Shown: positions 53,391 to 64,000 of the stretch, piece after piece
Position numbering within the stretch: the stretch's first letter is position 1
Layout of the letters: every line of letters starts with the position of its first letter
Notes under the pieces: model-generated
The model's input: the letters and a program-made list of their open reading frames with translations, nothing else
Database searches by the model: none
Told to the model about the DNA's origin: nothing
Source of the DNA: Parascedosporium putredinis
Lineage: Eukaryota; Ascomycota; Sordariomycetes; Microascales; Microascaceae
Length of the DNA stretch: 64,000 nt
Direction: 5' to 3'
Assembly: GCA_949357655.1 (NCBI GenBank)
Contig: CASHTG010000016.1
Location: forward strand, 558,001-622,000
Translations under genes and position numbers: made by a program

Positions 53391-56300
53391 GCCGGATCAG
53401 GGAATAGACGGGCTTGTGAGGGAGGGGAAAAGGGCGGGGAATGGCGAACCCCTGCCCTGCGCGGCCATCTTGGGCTGGAGTACTGTTGATATATTTCAAG
53501 TTCACCGCACCATCCATCTCCAACCCCCACCTAAACTACCTTTGTCATGGCTTCTTTTTCTAAGCGCCCCCCCATTTTGGCTTGCATTCTTCGGGGTTGG
53601 TTGTCTGCAGGGTATCCCTTGCTCAATGGGCATTTGTTTATGTGCGAGCCAGTTCTAAGAGATGGGAGGGGGAAAGCCTTGGCTTGTGATGGATGGTGGG
53701 CGTACAAATGCCGAGGCCATCTCGATACCAATCCAAGGGTTCGGTGGGAAGCAACGATGAGAATGTGCGAGCCCTCTTTATTTCCTTTCTCTCTTAATCA
53801 TTTTTCTTTTCTCTCCGGACGAAGACACGATGGGATGGGCGGGGCGGGGTTGATGGTGGAGGATGGTAATTGATCATGGGGAGGCAGGGCATCTAGCACT
53901 TGGTTTTTTTCCCTCTTATCTCGACGTTGATCGATGACCGATCTTTTATATCTCGCTCGTTTGCCCTTTTGTTCCCCCTCTCACACGGACATTGTAACAT
54001 TATAAAAGTAACGGCGGATTAGGGCATCATAAGACACATCACAGCTATCTCTTTTTTGACTCTCCTTCTGCTTTTCCCAGACAATACACCATTGATTTTC
54101 TTGCCACAATTTCCAGAATAGACTGCACGTTTCACATATTCCCGTTGGACCCGCACTCCTCGCTTAAAACAGTTGATGCGAAGATTGACAGACAGAGCAA
54201 GAGGCCGAGCACAAGGAATGGCCTTGAACCCAGATGATGCGAGGGTTGCGAGTGGCGGAACCAACGCAAGACTAATGTCTGTTTTTAAGAGGTGAGGGGA
54301 CGTTTACCTAATGGTTCAGGTGAAGATAGACGATATCCACGGATTCCATCCATGTTTGGGTCAGACGGGCTCTGCTCGGGCTGAGGATGCAAGCTAGAGC
54401 ACGAGGTGGCATGTGGTTGCTTGCGCTAATGTCGCTCGGCTGGAACTAGGTCTGTCTCGGTGGGATTAGATACACTCCGTTCTTCCAGAGCCTCCTGCTC
54501 CTCCTCTCCCCTCTTGTTCTGGCCGGCATGTCCTGGGACTGGATGACCAAGGTTGCGTTTTCGTGAGATGGATCTTTACCGGATGGAGAAATGGTATCGG
54601 CGTTGACGAGAAAGGAATATGAGAAGGGGGGAGAAGAACAAGAACACACACACAAAAAAAGACCCCTCGGAAGAGTTTGGAGGAGGGTGAATCGGCGGAT
54701 CCGCGCGCCATGAGAAGGATTCCGCCTCTCACGAGTCGCTACGGAAATAGAGCGGCGATGTCGTGCAGTTTGTTTAGGTCGGTGACCCCCTCCCACTTTG
54801 GAGATCGACCACTTTCGCCAAGGTGGTCCTGAGCGGGTTTGCTCCTAGAGGCATTTTGATCAAGGGTACGATGCCATATGAAGGAAGGGGAATACATCCA
54901 TTACTTCTCCTGCCTAACAATAGGCAGACATCCTCGCCGTTCCTTTTTTTCTTTTTCCTTCTTTTTCGTTCAAATCTCGCCTCCCTATGAGCAAAGTCCA
55001 GTTCAAACTGTCAATGTGGGGAGCGGCTGCCTTATCGTTTGCGTGCGAGCTACCGATCCTGATGTCAGAAACATTCCATTGAGCGAGCATGCAATGTCTT
55101 TTTAGCCAACATACTGAGGCCCGCCCCCGTCCTTTCTCCCCAGACCTCGCCAGGGATCTCCCATGAAGGCCAGGTTGGAGGATTACTTGGAGCTAAAACA
55201 AAAAGAAGTCGAAAGCATTAGGTGGGGGCGAGGAGAGACGAACTGCGGGGTGTGGAAAAAGTAGCAGATGGAAAGACTATCCGTTCTTTCGGAAAATGAG
55301 CTCCTTTCCCCCAAACAAAGGTTCAATGATGTCACAGGGCCTCCTCCCCCTCCAAACATTTTGGAAGAGCCCAAGCCCCCAAGGATTGTTCCGTTGACTT
55401 ACACGACAGGCCTTGGAAAGCGACAAGACACACGCAAATCTACAAAGTACGTCTTGTGTTACCTCGAAGCCGGGAATTGAGTTGTGGAAGTGGACAGCTA
55501 AGACATCCCCATCCCCATGGATGCCAGGGAGAGGACTGGGCCAGGGCAGGGTAGAAAGAGCTGTGTTTCCAGCTCTTCTTCTCTAAATATCAATCTGCTC
55601 CCAATTTTCCCACCCAAGATAAAAACCAGTGCCGGACAACACACGAAAGAATGGAAGAACCCACTGGAGCCAGTGCCATCTTGGGATATCTATAAATGGG
55701 TGTTTTCGCTTGCAGCTTCCGTGGCACTCACAGGGCTTACAACCAAAGCTGATAACCCTTCAGGCACCCCCTCACACTAGGCAATTCTAGACTTGTTGGC
55801 TACGGTACCCAAAATGGCTTTTTCCCCTCGCGGTGTCGCCATTGATCTTGCGAAGCCCCCCTCCCCCATTCTCCTCCTGCTCGAACCATCATCACCATTG
55901 GACGGCCGCGAAGCACCAACTCCTGATCATGTGCTCCCAAGAACCCACTGGGCCACGCACCGTCTCGGGCGACTTTTTCCCCTTGACTTCTTTCGTATCC
56001 GGGCCCGGGCGGGGAAATGAGAAGCAAAGATTGATGTGTGGGAAAGGGGGAAAGGGCTGAGGCAGAGGGCAGAAGAGGGAGGAGAACGAGAGACGAGACG
56101 GTTGAAGCTGTTTAACTAGAGAGGCAACGTTCTCTCCCCCCTTTCAATTTGTTTTTTGGGAAGGCAACAATGTTGGAAAAGGAATTTCTTTCTTTTTCCT
56201 TTTTCCAAAAGAATCCTCGGGGTCATGATGCACCACTCCATGTAACCCACCTTTTGCAAAAGCAAACGAACGGCCCAGGGCCAGTCTTTAGTCTTCTCTT

Positions 56301-56690
56301 ACACTTTGCCTTTTTACAGATACACTTTTCTTGCCTGCCGCCCATCAGGAGTGGCGTGAGCGAAGTACGCTTGCTGTCTGACTTTGATGCGCGTGAAGCA
56401 GCTCCGGCTCTGGGGACTAATGCGTTGATGGAAATGATCTGTATGCCTCGGGTGAAAAAAAATGAATAAAAGAGAGAGCATCGAGATCTATCACTAGACG
56501 GCGAGACGCTTCTAGAGAAAAGTAAAGGGAGATAAAGAAAAGAAAAAAGAAACGAGGCACCACGTTTTACGGCTGAACAGCGATCCATCTCGATCCCGTA
56601 GGACACAGCAACAAAGGCTCTTTCGGAGTCCTTGGTCCCCAACCTTGGAACGGCGATGATAACGGTACGGATTCTAGGTAAGCCTTTTCT

Positions 56691-56729
56691 TTCTCCCTTT
56701 TCTCCCTTTTTCTCCCTTTTTCTCCCTTT
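56691..56729. repeat. TCTCCCTTTT tandem repeat
   Basis: About four copies of a 9-10 base pyrimidine unit. Confidence 0.85.
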
Positions 56730-59700
56730 AGGCCTGCGCAGGTGCAAGCTTCCGCCATTCCTGTGTGCACACGCGCATGCGCAGCACACAAGCTACCGAA
56801 GACACGCGGATGCACACTCGTAGACCTCCCCACACACATGTAGGTGTATAATCGCACAACGCTACATCAATGGATCATAGACTATTGGGTGGCGCGGTAA
56901 CTCTCTGAGGGTTCCTTTTCTTCTTCTGTTTTCAACACTCGCCGCCCCCCTTGCGAGAGCCGCGTGAGAATGTGGCTGGATGTTATTGGACCTGTCTGCG
57001 TCCTCCCAGCATCGTGTTTTCAATCCTTGTTGCCTTGTTGCAGTCTCTTGTTAAGATATTTGCGTCCTCCAACGCTCTGGTGTTCTCCGCGGGAGACCAG
57101 ACTTTCCCTTTCTACCCATCTTCCATCTTATTCACCCCTACATGCCGGCTCGAGAGCTACCGTGTCGTGTTCTTTACTTTTCTCCCGCGCCTCATGGCAA
57201 CTCCACACACTCTCACACACAGGTCCATATGGATGTATATATAACAGCAGAGGATACTGATCAACTTACACACCCTCGGTTGTGAGACATACCTAGACTG
57301 CCCTTGCCGACTTTCCTCCCCCTTGTGTCGCGGAGCTCGCCGAATCTAGACTGGCTCTGGAGCGGGATTGGGGGTAGATAAGTGGCCAATTCGATTCCTG
57401 CTGTCCCTCGTTATCCGTCGGTTTCTTGGCACTGAGGGCGAGCAAGCCTATATTTTGAGCCGAGGGAGAGGGACTACCGAATGCAACGAACCGAGTGCCT
57501 TTGCCGCGCTCGCTCAGGGCTCACTCATTTCCCAAAATTCCTCCGCTCCTCGCCCGCCTAGGGCGGGCATCTAGAACTCTAGAACACCGGAGGGTAGCGG
57601 GCCCAGTTCCCTCGCTCGGGGATGCCCCTCATAATGTGCCCCTGCCAGTTTCCGCTCCGAAATCACTCCATTCCAGCGCTCGGGGATGTTGAGGAGCCCG
57701 GGGAGAAGCATCCGCTAACCCCTGGTCCACAGCGGAGTTTTCTAGACTGTGGCTGTCGAGACACGCAGGAATGGATGCATGGGGACAGGCAAGCCCGGTT
57801 CCCACCCAACGGCAAAAGAAAGCCACTCTCGCCCACGTACTGGCACCTGCCACTGGAACGCTACGCACTTTGCGGGCAAGGGAGATGCGCCACTCCTCTA
57901 TGTACATCGCACATTCAAGTCGTGCCACCGTCGGTTCGCAGAGGTGAGCTTATGAGAGCGCTGACACGAACGCAGCCCCTTTGAAGTGGCGCGGTTCCCC
58001 GTTGACCATGACCTCTTGATTCTCCCCGATCTAGTCGATGGGCTTTTCTATGTTGGAAAGGCTTCCTTGATGAACACTATTCGTGCCTCTCTCGTCCGAT
58101 TGCTGCCTCTGTCGCATAACCCCACCTGGGGGCCGTCCTCGGCAACCTAGGATCCCTAGGTAGGTTGCTGTGGCGAACAAGCAAATCTTTTTGATCATCC
58201 TCCTGTGCAGCCTGCAGAAGAGCCCCCTGAGTTTGAAGAGCAGCTTTTCTGTGTACCTAGGTGAAAGCGAGGGACAGGAGAAAAAGGGGGTGGAAGTGTC
58301 CGGATCGGCTGGGTGCATCTGTCCACGTCGACTTCCACACCCTATTCTCTTTTAACCGTTACCACCCTTTGGTAGATGATAGAGGAAGATAAAAGAGACG
58401 ATTGGGGAGGGGGGACCACAATCAAGGAGTGTGGCTTTGTGTCGTCTGCCAACGAAGAGGAAGAGAGAACGCTCGCCTGTGGGAGGGCGCTTTGCATGCC
58501 CATCGTCTGCAGCATATCCAGCCCTTTTTAAGCCCTCGCCCCGCTAGCATAGAACCCATGTCCGAAGCGTTCGTTTGAAGGCAGTGACGTTGGACAGTGA
58601 CCGAGAACTCAGCAGTTGGAAGGGGGCGACGGCAAACATATGAGCGAGCAGTCATAGCATGAAGGGATCGAGACGTGCGGGAATAAACCAGAGAAGAACG
58701 GGAGCCACGCCACCCTACGGGTGGGTTTAGCCCGGGAACCAAGAGGCCATCTGGCATCAGACAGGTTGAAAATTGCAGAGATTTTGACCAATGATCATTT
58801 TGGGATAGAGGAGTGGGTTCCTCAGCGAGAATCTAGGCACCTGGGCCCATAGATCATGGATGCTTCTTCGTGCGCCTCCTCGTCCAGCCAGGCAGAGGAT
58901 GGGACCGTTAGGTTCGGTATAACGGTTACAGGGCCCTCGCCCGGACACTGCGCAGGATCCACTGGTTCAATAAATCAAATGGTTGATGCAGTCATTCGAT
59001 CGTTGGATGGAGGCCTGCGGAGACGGAGGAAGGGTGTGGCCGCTTATGGAAGAACGGAAGAGGGAGAAAAGTCTCAGCAAAGGAGAGGAAGGGCTTGCTT
59101 CTCATCCCAATCCCCAAGGAGTCCAAGGAGTGATCGGCATTATTGTCCAATGGAAATCAAGTAAATTCCACTAATGCGAGGAAACGGTCGGGGAGTGGAA
59201 AAAGGCAAAAGAACGGGAAAAGGAAGGAGGTTCCAGAAGACGCTGAAGAATTGAAGGTTCCGGAGGGGAGGTCCTCGACTGGGCGGAAGGGGAAAACCCT
59301 TGCCCACCGGATGCACAGAGTTGGACGTGGACATTTTGATGCGATGGCGGGGTACATAGATTGACACCGTTAATTGGCGGATTGGAAAGGCAGAAAAGGC
59401 AGGCGAAGGGGAAGTAATTGCAGTCTGTCTGGGTCTTTGCGCTTGACAACACATCCTCACATAAAAAAGCCCGATTGCCTGCATCTCTGCCTGACCAAGG
59501 ACCAAGGAGGACCCGACATAGAGACACTTTTGGGTGGGTGACTCTGTTCTGTGCCGTGGTTGCCTGGTGCTCGAGGGAGGGAAAATTCCCTTTGTCTGAC
59601 CTTTTTTTCCCTTTTGTATTCCTAGATCCCATCTCTCTTCTTTTGGTCCCCCTTGTCTGGGTAGGAAGAGGCAAACTCCAGGTTCAGTTCGAGCATCAGA

Positions 59701-60571
59701 GGCGTTGGTGGTCCTGCGTGAAGCAGAAGGAACGGCGATGAAGGAACCGGAGGTGGTGGTGCCCCACCACGAATGCATCCACAATTAATGGGAAGGGGCC
59801 CTCCTCCAAGTAATAATACTCCGTAAGCGAACTCTCTGGGACGAAGGGTCCCGGAACGGCCAGGACCGGTAAAAACGGCGGGTCGTGCGAGCAGCTCCGA
59901 GCCAGCCGCCCCGTTTTCTCGTCAGCCCAGCCACACGTAGTAGTGTGCACTAGAATTTGAACTTGGTGCGCAACCTGCTTTTCACATGCCCATCGGCCTT
60001 GTAGGTTCTCCGCTCACTTATCCACCCACTCGAAGTCGCTCGAATTATATCGCCATGAATATGCCGTGCCCTTTCCACACCATATTGTACTCGAGGAGGA
60101 ATAGGAAAGGAGAGAGAGGAGAGGGTGGGACGAAAACGCTGTTGTCTGTCCCGTTATCACCCACCTACCAACCCTTCCACTCCCCTCTAGCCTGCAGGTC
60201 TTAGGTCCAATGTCTAGCCTGGTTGGGCAATGACGAACCAGGAAGTCCCCGTTTGTACGCCGCTCTTCGCTGTCGCCCCTTCCCACACACAATAGACAGA
60301 AGTTGTGTTGCGCCTTGGGTTAAGGCCGAATGTCCCTTCTTGCTTCCTTTCTTGGTTGCTGCGACTCACCCGGAGGAAAGCGTAACACGGCACGGTGCAC
60401 GGTGGGTAGAAACCAGAGACATCCAATTCAATCGATCCATCAACCATGGGTGGGCCTGTCCCTTGGTTCCTGGCTACCCACCAAAAGCATAAGTTGCTGT
60501 GAACCAGGGGCCGCCTTCTCGGGATGCCTGAGTAATGATCATAGTAGAAATCAATCCGGCCCAGGATATGG

Positions 60572-60597
60572 ATTGATCAATTGATCCATCATTGATC
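60572..60597. repeat. ATTGATCAATTGATC palindrome pair
   Basis: A perfect ATTGATCAAT at 60572-60581, followed by TGATCCATCATTGATC. It is intergenic and the same word occurs near 7.1, 36.3 and 37.2 kb. Confidence 0.8.
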
Positions 60598-61856
60598 TAT
60601 TTCAGGGGACGCTGGTGTCTCTTACACCTAAACTTTTCTCTGATCCCCCAGAATGCTGGGCCTCCCAGAGATTTTTAGATCCACCCTCCCATTAACCACC
60701 TCAATGCTTCTCCGTCAGAAATAAACCCCCACCCCGTTCCCTAGCCCAAGCCTATTTACTTCGATTTCTTGATAACTGCTACTTCGCAATTCCGGATCGA
60801 ACTCAACCTGACAATTCTTGTCTTTCCCTTCAGTCTCGTCTTAACCCTTAACCACCCTCCCCGCCTCAAATGGCGTGTCAACGTAGGGAGGGAGGAAAAG
60901 GGCGTGGGAGTGGTGGGGAGAAAGGCGGGGAAGCGGCCACTCAGGTTGACAGCCGTTCCCCAACTAAAATGATCCGCGCCTGCCTTGTCGATTCTCGGTG
61001 ACGTTGCGCGATCTGGCTGGTCACCTTGCTTGAATCCGCTGGACCATCACCAAGAGTCTCGGGTCACTCAGTGTCCCAAATCTCTGTCACAATTGATCGA
61101 TCCACTCTTCGGTCTTGCCCACCCGCACCCTAATTCTCTCTACACAAAGATATATCCATGAACCGATAGAACTATTAGATCCATCAAATCCATCTCGGTA
61201 AGCCTGCCCATCTCCAGAGTCTATTTTACTGCCCCCTTTTCTTGTCTGCTGTCTGCTGCGCTCACGGCCCGTCTCGTGTCGTTTTATATAACAGCTCCGT
61301 CATTTGGGATCGTGGGACCGGGACCGACCCCAATGCGCTGCATACATGATTGCATGGATGCTTTTTTAATCTCACCGTCTCCTCTCATGCCTACGCCATG
61401 CTGCGTACTCAAGGGACGGGGACCGCGCCGGACGGGACTGATCAGTGTGCCCAGATGCTAGTCTAGGGGACCCGGCGCCATCTCGTTTGATTGATCTTTC
61501 TATGAATGGCCATGCCCGAGTTCCAGCTTGCATACATTGCTCACTTTGCATTCTGAATCTCTGCATCCATGTCCCGCCATTTCATTGCACGACCTCACTT
61601 CCCCAACAGAGATAGATTGATACATCTACCATTCTATTTGAATGTGTCTCTGTTGGTCGTGGGTTTCAAGCCTTCTTCGTCTGCCTACCTTGCTCAGTCT
61701 CTTGGGATGGCTTGATATCCTTTGAAAAGTCGGGTTTCTGTACCCTTGCCCTTTACCTTCTTTGTTCTCCATGTTGGACTTCTCTTTTTTTTTCCATCTT
61801 TTTTTATTTTTATTTTTATTTTTTCATTTATGATACTATTTATAATATAGAGAGAG

Positions 61857-61885
61857 ATATATATATATATATATCTAGATATATA
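61857..61885. repeat. (AT)n microsatellite
   Basis: ATATAT run broken by CTAG, preceded by a short GA run. Confidence 0.85.
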
Positions 61886-62179
61886 TTGATTTGTTTCTTT
61901 CCTAACTCCCTTTCTCTCATAATTTCCCGTGTTCGAATCCTAGCCCCGTGTAATGGGGCGAGCGCAGAAGCCGAGGAGCAAAAGAAAGGAGGTCGGATGC
62001 GCTCCCAAAAGAAAAAGAAGAAGGTGCGAGGACCCATGGAATGGATGGATATTTGGTAGCGCGGCATGTCTTACACGCACGTCTGGCATCTTTCACCACA
62101 TTTCCCTTTATTTTCACAACTTCGACTCTCTCCACAGACAAGGAGAGACAACCGACATACACCCGTACAAGCGTGCCAG

Positions 62180-62395
62180 TGCACACATGCCCTCACATAC
62201 ACACTCACACATATCTTCAAACACATGCGCAGGCACATATCAACACACACAGATACACCACGCACACGCACACCTACACATACACATACACATAACACAT
62301 ACACATACACATAACACATACACGCACACATACACGCACACACAGACACATCCACACATCCATCTATACATACACATCCACAGACATCATTTTAC
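62180..62395. repeat. CA-rich compound microsatellite
   Basis: About 215 bases of CACA, CATACA and CACGCA units, including a perfect repeat of an ACACATACACATACACATA-type unit near 62277-62320. The overlapping + strand ORFs encode only Thr/His low-complexity sequence. Confidence 0.9.
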
Positions 62396-63327
62396 ACCTT
62401 GCTCAATCACCGACATCAATTTAGGTCTGAATATCTTTTCTTTCCCACGGCCGACCTCAAGCGCGCTTCCCCACCTCATCGGTAATCTTGCAGTAGGCGA
62501 GAGGGCTGTCTTCCCTCTTTTTCCCTTTTGTTTTTCCCTTTTGTTTCTCCCAATTGTTTTCCTCGCCAATGACCCGTCAGTTCCTGCTGCACGGTGGTGG
62601 TAGGTCGATGTTCCTCTAAGTATACTGGACTTGCTTGCCTGCATCCTCCACCACATGAGCAACTTGGACCCAATCCGAGCCTGGTCCTGGTGCCCGGCCA
62701 AGTCGCAACGGATCAATGATCCATTGTCTGATGCTCTCTAGTCATCTTGTCCCTGACTGTATGTATGTTGTTTAATGGTTCGCCTGGTGCTACCAGGCTG
62801 TTCTTATCCTCCCCTCCCCCTGCCCGTCACTTGGTGATGGGGACATGCGTATTACCCTCAACCCCGATCCAATGCCTTCCAGACCCTTCAGCATTATTCG
62901 ACTGCAACCGTCCCTTGATTCGCCCCCACCTCCAAACAAACTACACTAGTCTTAGCCTACTTTTGCACTAGATCCCCAAATGTGGCTGCCACCCATTCCG
63001 ATATATTCGCTCTTTCTTTTTCCATCTTTCTTTTTTTCTTTCTTTTTCTTGTTTTCCTTTTCTATCCCATTAGCTGATGTCACAATTTTGCATTCCATAC
63101 CAATTCTTTTCTTGGCCTGGCGTTGCCTCCCCCGCCGCCCCCGATCACCTTTTGAGTTGATCCCCAATCCCGATGCACCCTTTTGCGTGCACTTTGCCCC
63201 GTCTAGCCGACCCTGCCCTCTTTGGCTGTTTCTCTCACCCGTTGATGCACACGTCTCTGTTTTCGCTTTCAAATTGATAGCCTCCATTTTCATTCTTCCT
63301 TGTTAGCGCAGTCCCTCGCCTACTTTC

Positions 63328-63353
63328 TTCTCTCTCTCTCTCTCTCTCTCTCT
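63328..63353. repeat. (CT)n microsatellite
   Basis: Thirteen CT units in a C/T-rich tract. Confidence 0.9.
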
Positions 63354-63387
63354 GCGCTACCCCCTCCCTGGTCCATCTTGCGCCTCC

Positions 63388-63423
63388 CACGCCCACGCCC
63401 AAGCCCAAGCCCACGCCCACGAC
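63388..63423. repeat. CCCACG/CCCAAG hexamer repeat
   Basis: Six hexamer units alternating CCCACG and CCCAAG. Confidence 0.85.
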
Positions 63424-64000
63424 CACACCCTCCCTCTGCCTTTTACGCCCCCGGGTTGGTACACCCCTCCCTCCCTTACCTGCCTACCGAAATATCATAT
63501 CGATTTCGATGGATTCCCTCGGCATTCGTCCCGTTGGATACTTGCAACTTTTTTGATACGCCAAACGCCTAGTTCGCTCCCATTCGGCCTTGGATAAAAT
63601 GAAAACGAAACTTGCACACGGTCCCACTTTCCCTCCCTATCAACCTAGCAGAGTTCCCGTAGGTTTTCTTGTGCCGTAGCAAATATCCAATTCTTACCTC
63701 CCCACCCCCGGCGGTCCAGGTTCGTGCCTCGTGCTGGCTTCTCGTTGGCTCGCAAACGCACGCTCCGTCTGCCATGTCCTCCACGATATCCCCCCGAGTC
63801 CCCAAAGCGAAGGGGGTGGGGAGGTGAGGTGAATCCATGGGCTAGCGCTTGAGGATTTTCTTCTCCATTCCCACCCCCTTTCGTCTTGATTCATCCTCGA
63901 GCAGTCTCCGGACCATATCCCATGTCTCCGCTCCGCTGTACTGTACTTCGTAACCTAATTGTCCCCCTCGTGCCGTGTGTCGTCACATCATGCCATGGTC

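Larger units (their letters stand above)
53391..64000. other. 10.6 kb terminal stretch with no recognisable gene
   Basis: After the dgk1 3' UTR no ORF on either strand shows a known domain. The + strand is pyrimidine-rich in several blocks (56690-56730, 61740-61830, 62990-63070, 63320-63560), the composition of fungal 5' leaders. CA, CT, AT and hexamer microsatellites become frequent after 61.8 kb, and ATTGATCAAT/GATCAAT motifs lie at 60572 and 62710. A plausible reading is the long upstream region of a + strand gene beyond 64 kb. Confidence 0.45.

Noticed and set aside
56223..56789. 188-codon minus-strand ORF
   Set aside because: Arg/Lys/Ser-rich random composition, no domain and no splice-consistent neighbours.
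61928..61945. B-box-like GTGTTCGAATCC
   Set aside because: No A box lies upstream in the AT repeat and the T stem is mismatched.
61953..62603. 216-codon Thr/His-rich ORF
   Set aside because: It is a translation of the CA microsatellite.

Overview
The window is nuclear DNA of a filamentous ascomycete (Pezizomycotina, most likely a Sordariomycete). The signs are short spliceosomal introns (about 60-170 nt, GTRNGT-type donors, CTAAC-like branch points), ATP-citrate lyase split into two divergent genes, a GH72 cell-wall transglycosylase, a tRNA-Cys with an intron, and fungus-specific versions of Eaf3, CENP-Q, NKP2, Spb4 and Dgk1. No bacterial operon, transposon, rRNA or CRISPR array is visible.

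Layout. 0-0.5 kb: 3' end of a GEL/GAS1 beta-1,3-glucanosyltransferase (+). 1.8-10.0 kb: acl2 (-) and acl1 (+), divergent around a 3.9 kb gene-free region. 11.0-11.3 kb: mitochondrial ribosomal protein uL30m (+). 12.2-15.2 kb: eaf3/MRG15 (-) and the kinetochore gene nkp2/cnl2 (+), divergent. 15.6-20.8 kb: an ER thioredoxin-fold membrane protein (-) and CENP-Q (+) with about 16 AT-hooks, divergent. 21.6-23.7 kb: a repetitive secreted Thr/Glu/Ala-rich protein (-). 30.9-33.4 kb: methionine synthase met6 (-). 39.0 kb: tRNA-Cys(GCA). 39.5-41.1 kb: prefoldin 4 (-) and CENP-W (+), divergent. 43.1-44.8 kb: YAG7-like RGG protein (+). 45.1-45.6 kb: weak small gene (-). 46.1-47.1 kb: Hub1-type ubiquitin-like protein with a large Arg/Gly/Asp-rich extension (+). 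47.7-48.3 kb: O6-alkylguanine-DNA alkyltransferase (+). 48.6-50.6 kb: DEAD-box helicase spb4 (-). 52.2-53.4 kb: CTP-dependent diacylglycerol kinase dgk1 (+). Long stretches (23.7-30.9, 33.4-39.0, 53.4-64.0 kb) hold no recognisable gene.

How the genes relate. The two acl genes encode the two subunits of one enzyme, which makes cytosolic acetyl-CoA. Three genes encode inner-kinetochore (CCAN) proteins: NKP2, CENP-Q and CENP-W. NKP2 and CENP-Q belong to the same COMA/NKP assembly in yeast and lie 2.8 kb apart. Most other genes are housekeeping genes in divergent or convergent pairs with no obvious shared pathway.

Quality warning. In 14 of the 17 recognised protein genes the conserved protein can only be followed by assuming missing single bases, about 40 in my hand count. 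Most sit in C or G runs of 4-5. I found no case that needs an extra base removed. I read this as deletion-biased sequencing or assembly error rather than biology. CDS spans below therefore give gene extents that include such apparent frameshifts. Protein lengths assume the missing bases are real.
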